From the NCBI GenBank assembly GCA_028285595.1, contig JANQOW010000113.1, positions 1-64,000 of the forward strand: a stretch of 64,000 bases of DNA, written 5' to 3'. The position numbers and the translations under genes are program-made. This document shows positions 8,447 through 16,893 of this stretch, in pieces; the stretch's first letter is position 1, and the number at the start of each line of letters is the position of its first letter. The notes beneath the pieces were generated by a model. That model was not told the DNA's origin. It saw only the letters and a program-made list of their open reading frames with translations, and ran no database searches. Source of the stretch: Hyphomicrobiales bacterium (lineage in GTDB: Bacteria; Pseudomonadota; Alphaproteobacteria; Rhizobiales; CAJQND01).

Positions 8447-10672
8447 TCAGAGCGGGAAGTGGATGCCGGCCCGGAACGACCCGCCGAACAGGGCCAGGTC
8501 TTCGCTGTCCCCATCGCCGATCACGCCGCCGCTCCAGCCCTGGGCTTCGCCGGCGCCGCGCACATAGACGCGCCCGCCATCACCAAACTTCCAAAGCGTC
8601 GCCTCTGCCCCCACCTGCACCTCTGTGGTGGTGAAGAACAGCTCTGTCACGGGCGCTCCATTGTCCAATCCCTTGGAGGCGAACTGCATGGACGCGCGGC
8701 CCTTTCCGAAGATGGAGATATAGTCGTTGAACATGTGGGTCAGCTCAAGCCCAACTACCAAACCGTTGCTGTTGCGCATCTGATCAGGGGTGCCGTTGCT
8801 GAACTCCCGGTAATCGGCATAGCGGTAGCCGCCGCTGGCGACGGCCGTCACGCTGCCCAGATTTATCTTCTTGGTCAGCTCCACATCCAGTGTCTCAACA
8901 TCCAAGCTGGCAATGACGGCGCCGGCGCCCAGATTGTTGCGTTCAGCCTGGTCCCACTGGAACCATCGGACCCGCGCGCCCAAACCATCCGCGCTCTCAA
9001 GGCCGGCCACCACTCTGGCTGCAGGTTCAAACTCAAATCCCGGCGTTTCGCCCTCTGAGTGAAAGGGTCTCACCACCACCGCCTCGCCTTCGATGAAGGC
9101 GCGAACTTCGCTCTCCTCATCCGCCGCTAAGAGGCCGGCGCTTGCAGCAGCTTCGCTCTCGCCTTGCGCCAACGGCACATGGAAGCCGGCCAACACGGTG
9201 CCGCCAAAGAGCCCGAGATCTTCCTGGTCGCCATCGCCTATCGTTCCACCGCTCCAGCTCTGGGCTTCCGCCGCGCCGCGCACGAACACACGTCCGCCAC
9301 CGTCAAAACGCCAGAGGGTTGCCTCTGCGCCAAGCTGGAGCTCAGCCGTTGTGAAGAACAAGTTGGACCTGGGCGTGCCGGTCTCAGTGCCCTTGGACGC
9401 ATATTGCAGGGAGTATCGGCCCTTGCCGAAGAGCAGGATGTCGTCGGTGAAACGGTGAGCCAGCTCAAGCCCCACGACCAGGCCGTTGCTGTTGCGCATG
9501 TCATCTGCATCAAAGAACCCGAACTCCCTGTAATCTGCATACCGGTAGCCGGCACTCGCCACGCCGGAGAGATTTCCGCGTGCGAAGGATTGGGTCAGCT
9601 CCACATCGATGGTTTCCAACGAGATCCGCTCGATAAAGGGCGGCTGAGCCACATTGTTGGGATTGAACGCGGACCAGTCGAACCAGCGGAACCGGATGCC
9701 CAGCCCATCATCGTTCACAAGACCGGCAATTACGCGCGGCGCAGCTTCGGCGTCAAAGCCCGGCGCTTCGCCTTCAGATTGATAGGGTCGCAGAATCACC
9801 GCTTCGCCGGCGATGAAAGCGCCGGCGCCACCTTGGGATGATGGCCCGGAGGAGGTGTTGTGCCCGGCTGTGGTCAGTCCGCGGGCGACACCTTGTGCCC
9901 CCAAGGGCACATCCACGCCGGCCTGGACGGTTCCGCCGAACAGCCCCACATCTTCGCTGTCCCCGTCGCCGATCACTCCGCCCGACCAGGCCTGGGCCTC
10001 AACGGCGCCGCGCAGGAACACCCGCCCGCCATTGTCAAACATCCAAAGGTTGGCTTCGGCCCCAAGCTGAAACTCCGCGGTGGTGAAAAACTGGTGGGTC
10101 ACCGGTGTGCCATTGTCGAGCCCGCGCCGGGCCGCCTGCAATGAGCCGCGGGCTTTGCCGAACACGGCAAAGTAGTCTGTCAGCATGTGGGACAGTTCAA
10201 GGCTGAGGGTCAGACCATGACCGTGGCGCATTTGGTCTGCATCGGTGAGGCCAAACTCCCGATAATCCGCATAACGGTAACCGGCGCTCGCGGTGGCCGC
10301 CACATTGGCAAAGTGGAACCGCTTGGTCACTTCAGCATCGAATGTCTCCACATTGATGCGTTCGATGAAGGCACCGGCATTGCCGGCGTTTGAGCCGTTC
10401 CACTCAAACCAGCGAAAACGCACGCCCAGCCCGTCCTTGCCGTTAAGGCCGCCCACGACCCGCACGCCGGCTTCGGTGCCAAACCCAGGGGTTTCACCCT
10501 CTGCCTGGAAGGGTTTGAGAAAGACCGCCTCTCCGCTCAGATAAACGCCCCAATCGCTGGCCCCGGCCGGCGCAAAGGCATTGTCTTTGGCCGCCAGGGC
10601 GGGCGAACAGACGCACAAACACGCGAACACGGATGCACGCAGCCGCAGAACTCTACGCAACGTCCTGACCAT
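8447..10672 (-). CDS. Secreted three-repeat protein, probable outer-membrane beta-barrel
   Basis: Protein of 741 residues with a signal peptide (VFACLCVCSPALAAKD). The rest is three tandem copies of one ~215-residue domain joined by short Gly/Ser/Glu-rich linkers: residues 43-257, 285-501 and 525-741. Each copy starts with (S/A/E)GEAVxxxPFxxEGExPGF, contains GYRYADYREF in the middle and ends with WSGGxIGDGDxEDxxLFGG and a PL terminus. Alternating polar and aromatic strands and the terminal leucine suit an outer-membrane or surface barrel, but no known family is recognised. GGGGAAGGTGA precedes the ATG. The gene is divergent from a cyclic-nucleotide-binding membrane protein. Function unknown. 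Confidence 0.8.
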   Translation of the reverse strand: MVRTLRRVLRLRASVFACLCVCSPALAAKDNAFAPAGASDWGVYLSGEAVFLKPFQAEGETPGFGTEAGVRVVGGLNGKDGLGVRFRWFEWNGSNAGNAGAFIERINVETFDAEVTKRFHFANVAATASAGYRYADYREFGLTDADQMRHGHGLTLSLELSHMLTDYFAVFGKARGSLQAARRGLDNGTPVTHQFFTTAEFQLGAEANLWMFDNGGRVFLRGAVEAQAWSGGVIGDGDSEDVGLFGGTVQAGVDVPLGAQGVARGLTTAGHNTSSGPSSQGGAGAFIAGEAVILRPYQSEGEAPGFDAEAAPRVIAGLVNDDGLGIRFRWFDWSAFNPNNVAQPPFIERISLETIDVELTQSFARGNLSGVASAGYRYADYREFGFFDADDMRNSNGLVVGLELAHRFTDDILLFGKGRYSLQYASKGTETGTPRSNLFFTTAELQLGAEATLWRFDGGGRVFVRGAAEAQSWSGGTIGDGDQEDLGLFGGTVLAGFHVPLAQGESEAAASAGLLAADEESEVRAFIEGEAVVVRPFHSEGETPGFEFEPAARVVAGLESADGLGARVRWFQWDQAERNNLGAGAVIASLDVETLDVELTKKINLGSVTAVASGGYRYADYREFSNGTPDQMRNSNGLVVGLELTHMFNDYISIFGKGRASMQFASKGLDNGAPVTELFFTTTEVQVGAEATLWKFGDGGRVYVRGAGEAQGWSGGVIGDGDSEDLALFGGSFRAGIHFPL
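8450..10546 (-). repeat. Threefold internal domain repeat (240-codon period)
   Basis: The coding sequence holds three homologous blocks on the minus strand at 9902-10546, 9170-9820 and 8450-9100. Start-to-start spacing is 242 codons between the first and second blocks and exactly 240 between the second and third. At the protein level the blocks share most of the GEAV, FRWFxW, GYRYADYREF, FFTTxExQxGAEA and WSGGxIGDGD segments. Copies 2 and 3 look closer to each other (both have MRNSNGLVVGLEL) than to copy 1. Confidence 0.85.
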
Positions 10673-10885
10673 TCACCTTCCCCGTTGACGGGCCGTTACA
10701 CACACACCGCCGCACGCTTGGAGTGCGCTTTCTTTTCGTAAGGACGGATTTCGCCGATCAGACTAGCGCGGCGAAGGAGCCCTGTACACTCAAGAAAAAT
10801 CACCCCAATTGTGGCATATGGCACATTAGATCTCTAACAACCTTGCTAGTGTCCGCGCGGTCACTGAATGCAGGTCGTATTGCCC

Positions 10886-11614
10886 ATGATGGATATACTT
10901 TTGAGCGCGGATGTTCTTAACATCGTGGGGATTGCGGGTGTTGCCCTCTATCTTGGATCTTATGCGGCTCTGCAGCTTGGGTTCCTGGGCGGGCAGGGCT
11001 TTCTCTATCCTACGCTGAACTTGATGGCGGCGGCTTGCGTCCTGGCCAGCCTTTTTCACGCCTTCAATTTATCATCAGCCATTATCCAGGTTGCCTGGAT
11101 CACCATCAGTCTGGTTGGTATCACCCGCATGGCCTTCGTCAATTTGCGGCTCCGGTTCACCGACGATGAACGAACTTTTGTTGAAGATATGCTCAAAGGT
11201 TTGCCGCTGGCCCAGGCCCGTTCGCTTTTGGACACCGGTTTTTGGGTGGGAGCAGAACGAGGCAGCGTGCTCACGGTTCAGGGCAAACCTGTGGACCACC
11301 TGTGCTACATGGCCAGTGGCAAAGCTGAGGTGCTGGTAGATGGTAAACTGGTTGCTCAATGCGGGACCGGCGCCATGATTGGCGAGGTTACCTACTTAAC
11401 CGGTGAGCCGGCCTCGGCCACCGTCCGCACCGCGGAAACTATGCGGTGCCTGCGCTTCCAGGCCGCCCACTTGCGCGAGTTTCTTTCAAAAAACCCCGAG
11501 ATCCGAGCTGTCTTGGAGCAGAACATGGCAAACCACCTGCGCACAAAGCTTGTAGACGCCTCCACACAGGTGTCTACGGCCGGTTCCGCCGTGGCGGAGG
11601 TGAAGGCGGCTTAA
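10886..11614 (+). CDS. Membrane protein with C-terminal cyclic-nucleotide-binding domain
   Basis: About 242 residues. Three hydrophobic segments in the first 85 residues (such as VLNIVGIAGVALYLGSYAAL) resemble the CBU_0592-like small membrane domain. They are followed by a cNMP-binding fold (about 110-215) with VDHLCYMASGKAEVLVDGK and GAMIGEVTYLTGEPASATV, the beta-barrel and phosphate-binding cassette of the CRP family. There is no helix-turn-helix, so it is not a transcription factor. The Arg typical of the cAMP cassette is absent (EPASATV), so its ligand is uncertain. The start is ambiguous: ATGs lie at 10868, 10886 and 10889, and 10886 is chosen for an AGG about 11 bp upstream. A class III adenylate cyclase lies 14 kb away. 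Confidence 0.8.
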   Translation: MMDILLSADVLNIVGIAGVALYLGSYAALQLGFLGGQGFLYPTLNLMAAACVLASLFHAFNLSSAIIQVAWITISLVGITRMAFVNLRLRFTDDERTFVEDMLKGLPLAQARSLLDTGFWVGAERGSVLTVQGKPVDHLCYMASGKAEVLVDGKLVAQCGTGAMIGEVTYLTGEPASATVRTAETMRCLRFQAAHLREFLSKNPEIRAVLEQNMANHLRTKLVDASTQVSTAGSAVAEVKAA

Positions 11615-11662
11615 CCCCATTCATGATCAGTGTGGTCTAGATCAGGAGCTCAAACAGCGCCA

Positions 11663-13621
11663 CTAAGCGGTTAGCTCCGGGATGTTCTTAAACAGGTCCA
11701 GCGCCTCCGGATTGGCCAGCGCCTCTTTGTTTTTCACCTCGCGGCCATGCACCACGTCGCGCACCGCCAGCTCTGTGATCTTGCCTGATTTCGTGCGCGG
11801 GATATCGTCCACCGCCACAACCACACCCGGAACATGGCGAGGTGAAGCCCCGGTACGGATCTGGGTTTTGATCTGTTTGATCAAACCCTCGTCCAAAGTC
11901 ACGCCCTCCGCCAGGCGCACAAACAGGACGATGCGCGTGTCATCATCCCAACTCTGGCCGATGCAAAGGCCTTCGATCACTTCCGGCAGCTTCTCCACCT
12001 GCGCATAGATCTCGGAGGTGCCAATGCGCACGCCGCCGGGGTTCAAGGTGGCATCGGAGCGACCATGGATGATCATGCCCCCGTGCTCGGTCCACTCGGC
12101 AAAGTCACCATGACACCACACATTGTCGAAGCGGTCGAAATAGGCGGCGTGATACTTGGCGCCGTCCGGGTCATTCCAAAACATCAGCGGCATGGAGGGA
12201 AAGGCTCTATCACAGACCAGCTCACCCTTCACACCCGGCGGACACGGGTTGCCCTCATCGTCATACACATTGGTGCCCATGCCCAATCCATTGGCCTGGA
12301 TCTCAGAGCGGTAGACCGGGCCCATGGGGTTGCCGGAGACGAAGCAGCCGCAAATGTCCGTTCCGCCGGACATTGAGGCCAAGTGGATGTCTGATTTGAT
12401 GCTGTCATAGACAAAATCAAAGCTCTCAGGCGCGAGCGTCGAGCCGGTGGAGCACATCATGCGCACCGTTTCCAGGGAGTGGGTTGTCTTGGGCTCCCAG
12501 CCGGTCTTCTTCACCGCATCGATGTATTTCGCCGACGTTCCAAAGATGGTCATGCCTGTCTCATCGGCGAAGTCAAAGATGACCTTTTCGTTGGGGTAGA
12601 AGGGCGAGCCATCATAAAGCAGCATGGTGCACCCGGTGGCGAGCGCAGAGACCAGCCAGTTCCACATCATCCACCCGCAGGTGGTGAAATAGAAGAGCTT
12701 GTCGTCCTCCTTCAAATCCGTGTGCAGGGTTTGCTCCACCATATGCTTGAGCAGCGCGGCGCCTTGTGTGTGGACGATACATTTGGGCACGCCCGTGGTG
12801 CCAGAGGAGAACAGAATATAGATCGGATGATCAAAGGGCAGTTGGGCAAATGCGATCTCGCCGGCCGCATGAGGGGCCAGGAACGCTTCTAAGGTCACGG
12901 CCTTGTCTATGCTGGCGGCGACAGCCTCGGCCTGACCGATGTAATCGATCACCACCACTTGCTCCACGGTCGGCAGTTGAGACGCGATCTCGCGCACCTT
13001 ATCGGCCAGGTTGTGGGTCTTGCCGTTGTAGTAATAGCCATCGCACACCACCAGCACCCGCGGCTCCACCTGGCCGAACCGGTCCAGCACGCCTTGCACG
13101 CCAAAATCGGGCGAGCAGGACGACCATGTTCCCCCCAGGGAAACGGCGCCAAGGAACGCCACAATGGTCTCCGGCATATTGGGCGTGATGCCGCATACCC
13201 GGTCGCCGGCTTGAAGGCCGAACGCTTGAAGGGCTGCATGCATGCGCGACACATCATCATGGAGTTCGCGGGCGGTGACCTCCTGGTGCACTTTGTCTTC
13301 GCCGCGGAAAATGAGAGTGACTTTATCGTCGCGGCGCCGGAGCATGTTTTCCGCATAGTTCAGGCGTGAGTCCGGGAAGTATCGCGCGCCTGGCATCTTG
13401 TCGCCATTTTCGATTACGCGATCGCCCCGGATTTCAGCCTTAACGTCACAAAAATCCCATATATCTGCCCAAAACATCTCTTGCTGCGAGACCGAATACG
13501 CATGCAGGGCGTCATATGTTGCGATACCAGAGCCATGACGATCGTTCACAAACGTCATAAACTTGGCGATATTGGTGGACGCTTTGCGCTCTTCGGACGG
13601 TTGCCAAAGCAGTTTGGACAT
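11663..13621 (-). CDS. Acetoacetate-CoA ligase (acetoacetyl-CoA synthetase)
   Basis: ATP-dependent enzyme of 652 residues that activates acetoacetate to acetoacetyl-CoA, linking ketone bodies and polyhydroxybutyrate breakdown to central metabolism. It is an ANL-superfamily adenylate-forming enzyme. Visible features are the N-terminal LLWQPSEERKAS, GTWSSCSPDFGVQGVLDRF, the P-loop-like FSSGTTGVPKCIVH, the later YGSP/GGTDICG region and the catalytic lysine motif PRTKSGKITEL near the C terminus. Length is typical for the acetoacetate subgroup and exceeds that of short acyl-CoA ligases. The ATG at 13621 has AGGTAGG upstream. A phasin gene elsewhere in the window fits a polyhydroxyalkanoate-storing cell. 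Confidence 0.92.
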   Translation of the reverse strand: MSKLLWQPSEERKASTNIAKFMTFVNDRHGSGIATYDALHAYSVSQQEMFWADIWDFCDVKAEIRGDRVIENGDKMPGARYFPDSRLNYAENMLRRRDDKVTLIFRGEDKVHQEVTARELHDDVSRMHAALQAFGLQAGDRVCGITPNMPETIVAFLGAVSLGGTWSSCSPDFGVQGVLDRFGQVEPRVLVVCDGYYYNGKTHNLADKVREIASQLPTVEQVVVIDYIGQAEAVAASIDKAVTLEAFLAPHAAGEIAFAQLPFDHPIYILFSSGTTGVPKCIVHTQGAALLKHMVEQTLHTDLKEDDKLFYFTTCGWMMWNWLVSALATGCTMLLYDGSPFYPNEKVIFDFADETGMTIFGTSAKYIDAVKKTGWEPKTTHSLETVRMMCSTGSTLAPESFDFVYDSIKSDIHLASMSGGTDICGCFVSGNPMGPVYRSEIQANGLGMGTNVYDDEGNPCPPGVKGELVCDRAFPSMPLMFWNDPDGAKYHAAYFDRFDNVWCHGDFAEWTEHGGMIIHGRSDATLNPGGVRIGTSEIYAQVEKLPEVIEGLCIGQSWDDDTRIVLFVRLAEGVTLDEGLIKQIKTQIRTGASPRHVPGVVVAVDDIPRTKSGKITELAVRDVVHGREVKNKEALANPEALDLFKNIPELTA

Positions 13622-13776
13622 GGGCTGCCTACCTCGTAATTCCATCGCAGCACTGGTGCGAATGGTCAGGGTTGTGTATTCCGCTCATATGGCTACTCGA
13701 TTTCGGTCGGGCTGCAAACCAGGCAAGGACAAAGAATCGTCATTCTGTTCGGCGAGTTTGAACCAGGGAGTGGTCG

Positions 13777-15843
13777 ATGAAACTCATACTGCGCGTGCTG
13801 TTGGCATTGGTTGTGGTGGTGGTTGTGGCCGTTGTCGCTGTGCCCTTCCTTCTGCCGTCGGGCTGGATCGCGGAAAAGGTGGCCGAGCAGGTTAAGGCCC
13901 AGACGGGACGCACCCTCGCCTTCAGCCAGGACACTTCCCTGTCGTTCTTTCCCGACATTGCGTTGACCTTGAAAAACGCGCAACTGTCGAACCCGCCAGA
14001 TATGCCTGAGGGCAATGTGGCCTCCATGGAGGCGATGCGGCTGAAAGTGGCATTGCAGCCTCTGTTTTCGCGCAAGGTGGAGGTGCAGGAGTTCCGACTG
14101 GTCAAGCCCGTGGTCAACCTGCTGGTGACCGCCGACGGCAAGTCCAATTGGCGCCTGCCGGAGACACAACCGGGCGCGGGCCAGAGCGATAGTGCGACAG
14201 GCGGGCAATCGGGCCAATCGTTTGCGCCCACAGACATCACGCTCGGTCCCCTCAACATTGAGGGCGGCAAGCTGCGCTATTTGGATGAGCGCTCCGGGAC
14301 CGCCCTGAAGATCGACGATATCAACGCCGCGATCTCGCTGCCCAAGCTAGATGGCCCTGTGGCTATCAAAGGCGATCTGGTGTGGAACGGAGAGAAGGTT
14401 GCGCTCGATTTCAAAGCCGATGAGCCGTCAGCCCTGGCTGAAGACCGGGCCAGCTCAGTGAGTTTTACGCTGGCCGCCAAGCCACTGGCGATGGGATATG
14501 CAGGCAAGATCTCTCTGCAGCAGGGCTTGAACCTGGCCGGCGGGGTGAACGTGAAGACCCCAAGTCTGCGCGGCCTTGCGCGCTGGGCGGGCTCGCCCTT
14601 GGCGCCCGGCAAGGGGCTTGGGCCATTCTCGGTTAAATCTTCACTGTCCTATTCCAAGGACAAGATCTCGCTGCAAAAGGCCACACTTCAACTCGACGGC
14701 ATGAACGCCCGCGGCGATCTGGCGGTGGACCTGAAAGGGGCCGTGCCGTTTGTCAGCGGCCGGCTTGGCGTCGATAAGATTGATGTGAATGCCTATACCG
14801 GCTCAAGCGCCGAGGGCGGCGGCAGCGGCGGTGGTGGTGGTGGCAGCGCGGCCAGCGGCGCGTGGAGTACGGCCAAGATTGACATGTCCGGCCTGAAGGC
14901 GGTGAACGCCAATCTTTCCCTGAACGCTGGAAACATCCTCTACAAAAAGACCACACTGACCAAGGCGGCTGTGGCCCTGACCCTCAAGGGCGGGGTTCTG
15001 GATGCCAAGCTCACCAATGTTGGGCTTTATGGGGGCTCTGCGGCCGGGGCGTTGCGCCTCAACGGCGCCCGGCAAGTGCCATCGCTGGCCGGATCTTTAC
15101 GCACCCAGGGCGTGAAGGCCTATCCCCTGCTGAAGGACTTCGCCGGATTTGAATGGCTGGAAGGGGCAACCGCCATCACCGCGCAGGTCAGCGCGGTAGG
15201 CCGCAGTCAGGCCGACATGGTGTCCACCCTGGGCGGAAAGCTGAACATCACGTTCAGCGATGGCGCCATCCGCGGCGTCAACATTGCCAAGATGATCCGC
15301 GGCGCCACTAAGAACATATTGAGCGGCTGGGAGAATGAGCCCGCCGAGAAGACGGACTTCTCGGTTTTCGCCGCCAATTTCAACATCGCCAAGGGCATTG
15401 CGACCACCAACGATCTAAAGCTGAACGGCCCTCTGGTCCGGCTCACCGGCAAGGGCTCGGTGTCCATGCCGCCCAAACGGTTGAGCTTTCTGATCTCGCC
15501 CAAGGTGGTGGCTTCTTTGAAAGGGCAAGGCGGCCTGGACGATCTCTCCGGCGTCACCGTTCCCTTTAAGGTGGAAGGGCCATGGGCCGATCCCAAGATC
15601 TACCCGGACATTGAAGGAATTCTGCAAAACCCGGAAGCCGCCTTCCAGGCGTTTAACAATCTTCTGGGCGGCAAGAACGGCATCAAGGCGCTGGACAGCA
15701 AAGCGCTTGAAAAAGTGGTGAAGGAAAAGACCGTCAAGAAGGTCACCAAGGAGGTCGAGAAGGTGCTGGGTGAAGACACCACCAAGCAGTTGGAAGAGAT
15801 CGGCGGCGGGCTGTTAAAAGACCTCTTCAAGAAGAAGAACTAG
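13777..15843 (+). CDS. AsmA-family envelope protein
   Basis: Protein of 688 residues with one N-terminal membrane anchor (RVLLALVVVVVVAVVAVPFL) and a long periplasmic beta-rich body. The opening IAEKVAEQVKAQTGRTLAF and LSFFPDIALTLKNAQL are typical of AsmA, as is the C-terminal AsmA-like repeat region. AsmA proteins take part in outer-membrane lipid homeostasis, probably as bridge-like lipid carriers. A glycine-rich linker (about 345-359) interrupts the body, and the C terminus is strongly lysine-rich and charged. CCAGGGAG precedes the ATG. It leads a three-gene run with moaE (3 bp gap) and a nuclease gene. Confidence 0.88.
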   Translation: MKLILRVLLALVVVVVVAVVAVPFLLPSGWIAEKVAEQVKAQTGRTLAFSQDTSLSFFPDIALTLKNAQLSNPPDMPEGNVASMEAMRLKVALQPLFSRKVEVQEFRLVKPVVNLLVTADGKSNWRLPETQPGAGQSDSATGGQSGQSFAPTDITLGPLNIEGGKLRYLDERSGTALKIDDINAAISLPKLDGPVAIKGDLVWNGEKVALDFKADEPSALAEDRASSVSFTLAAKPLAMGYAGKISLQQGLNLAGGVNVKTPSLRGLARWAGSPLAPGKGLGPFSVKSSLSYSKDKISLQKATLQLDGMNARGDLAVDLKGAVPFVSGRLGVDKIDVNAYTGSSAEGGGSGGGGGGSAASGAWSTAKIDMSGLKAVNANLSLNAGNILYKKTTLTKAAVALTLKGGVLDAKLTNVGLYGGSAAGALRLNGARQVPSLAGSLRTQGVKAYPLLKDFAGFEWLEGATAITAQVSAVGRSQADMVSTLGGKLNITFSDGAIRGVNIAKMIRGATKNILSGWENEPAEKTDFSVFAANFNIAKGIATTNDLKLNGPLVRLTGKGSVSMPPKRLSFLISPKVVASLKGQGGLDDLSGVTVPFKVEGPWADPKIYPDIEGILQNPEAAFQAFNNLLGGKNGIKALDSKALEKVVKEKTVKKVTKEVEKVLGEDTTKQLEEIGGGLLKDLFKKKN

Positions 15844-15846
15844 CCG

Positions 15847-16305
15847 ATGATCAAGGTACAGGCCGAGCCCTTTGATGTCGCTGCAGAGCTGGCGGCCCTG
15901 AAGAGAGGCAACCTCAAGATCGGCGCGACTGTGACGTTCACCGGCACCGTGCGCGATCTAAACAATGAGGCCGATGTGAGCTCTATGACCTTAGAGCACT
16001 ATCCCGGAATGACCGAGAAGGCTCTGGAGGAGATCGAGCGCGAGGCCAACGCGCGCTGGCCGCTTGAAGCCAGTCTGGTCATCCATCGCTACGGCAGGCT
16101 CGATCCGGGTGAAGACATCGTTCTCGTGATCACCTGTTCGGCCCACCGGCAGGCGGCTTTTGAGGCTGCAGAGTACCTTATGGATTGGCTGAAAACCAAG
16201 GCGCCCTTCTGGAAGCTGGAGGAAGGCGATCAGGGTGGCACCTGGGTGGACGCACGCGAGAGCGACGAAGCCGCCGCCGCACGCTGGGCCGAGAAAACCT
16301 CGTAA
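15847..16305 (+). CDS. moaE: Molybdopterin synthase catalytic subunit MoaE
   Basis: Large subunit of molybdopterin synthase, 152 residues, which inserts sulfur from MoaD thiocarboxylate into cyclic pyranopterin monophosphate. Family features include GATVTFTGTVRD, the EHYPGMTEKALEEI segment, VIHRYGRLDPGEDIVLV and the substrate-binding KTKAPFWKLE loop. The start lies 3 bp after the AsmA stop with little ribosome binding site of its own, so translation is probably coupled. MoaD is not adjacent, which is unusual because moaD and moaE often pair. The molybdenum enzyme at 29 kb would need this cofactor. Confidence 0.93.
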   Translation: MIKVQAEPFDVAAELAALKRGNLKIGATVTFTGTVRDLNNEADVSSMTLEHYPGMTEKALEEIEREANARWPLEASLVIHRYGRLDPGEDIVLVITCSAHRQAAFEAAEYLMDWLKTKAPFWKLEEGDQGGTWVDARESDEAAAARWAEKTS

Positions 16306-16323
16306 AATTCGGGCGGCAGGGAC

Positions 16324-16878
16324 ATGATCCGTCGCTGGCTGAGAAGCTCCAGACGCCTTGTGGATCTACTTGTGCTGGCCATGCTCGTGATGATGGCCGC
16401 TTATGGCGCATCGCTGTTGCCCGGCGGAGAGTTTGGCGGCACGGCCAAGGTCATTGATGGGGACAGCTTGATGGTCGCCGGCACTGAGGTACGGCTCTAC
16501 GGCATCGATGCCCCGGAAGGCCGGCAGGTGTGCGCGGACAAAACCGGCAGCGCCTATAAATGTGGGCGCGAGGCCACCCGAGCGCTCCGCCGGCTCATCG
16601 CCGGGCGTGAGGTGACCTGTGAGGTGGAGACGCTGGACCGCTACGGACGCTCGGTCTCTTTGTGCCGGGCGGGCGACGTGAATTTGAACCGGGAGATGGT
16701 GGCCTCCGGCTGGGCTGTTGCTTACCGGAGCCACGCCCACGATTTTGCAGATGCCGAAGAGACCGCCAGAATGGCGCGCAAGGGGCTCTGGCAGGGCCTC
16801 TTTGACCGGCCCAGCGACTGGCGCCGTACGAAAGCGGCGGCGGCTGATGCGGCGGGGGCGGGCACGCCTGATGATTGA
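16324..16878 (+). CDS. Membrane-anchored or secreted thermonuclease-family protein (SNase-like)
   Basis: Protein of 184 residues with an N-terminal hydrophobic segment (LVLAMLVMMAAYGASLL), then a staphylococcal-nuclease OB-fold. Recognisable blocks are AKVIDGDSLMV, VRLYGIDAPEGRQ with the first catalytic Arg, CEVETLDRYGRSVSLC with the catalytic Glu/Arg region, and MVASGWAVAYR. Members cleave DNA or RNA outside the cytoplasm with calcium; many alphaproteobacterial homologues are uncharacterised. The cysteines in the insert (VCADKTGSAYKCGRE) may form a disulfide. The C terminus is Ala-rich. It is the last gene of the AsmA-MoaE run and converges on PPK2 with 15 bp between stops. Confidence 0.85.
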   Translation: MIRRWLRSSRRLVDLLVLAMLVMMAAYGASLLPGGEFGGTAKVIDGDSLMVAGTEVRLYGIDAPEGRQVCADKTGSAYKCGREATRALRRLIAGREVTCEVETLDRYGRSVSLCRAGDVNLNREMVASGWAVAYRSHAHDFADAEETARMARKGLWQGLFDRPSDWRRTKAAAADAAGAGTPDD

Positions 16879-16893
16879 GCCTTAGAGCGGGGC

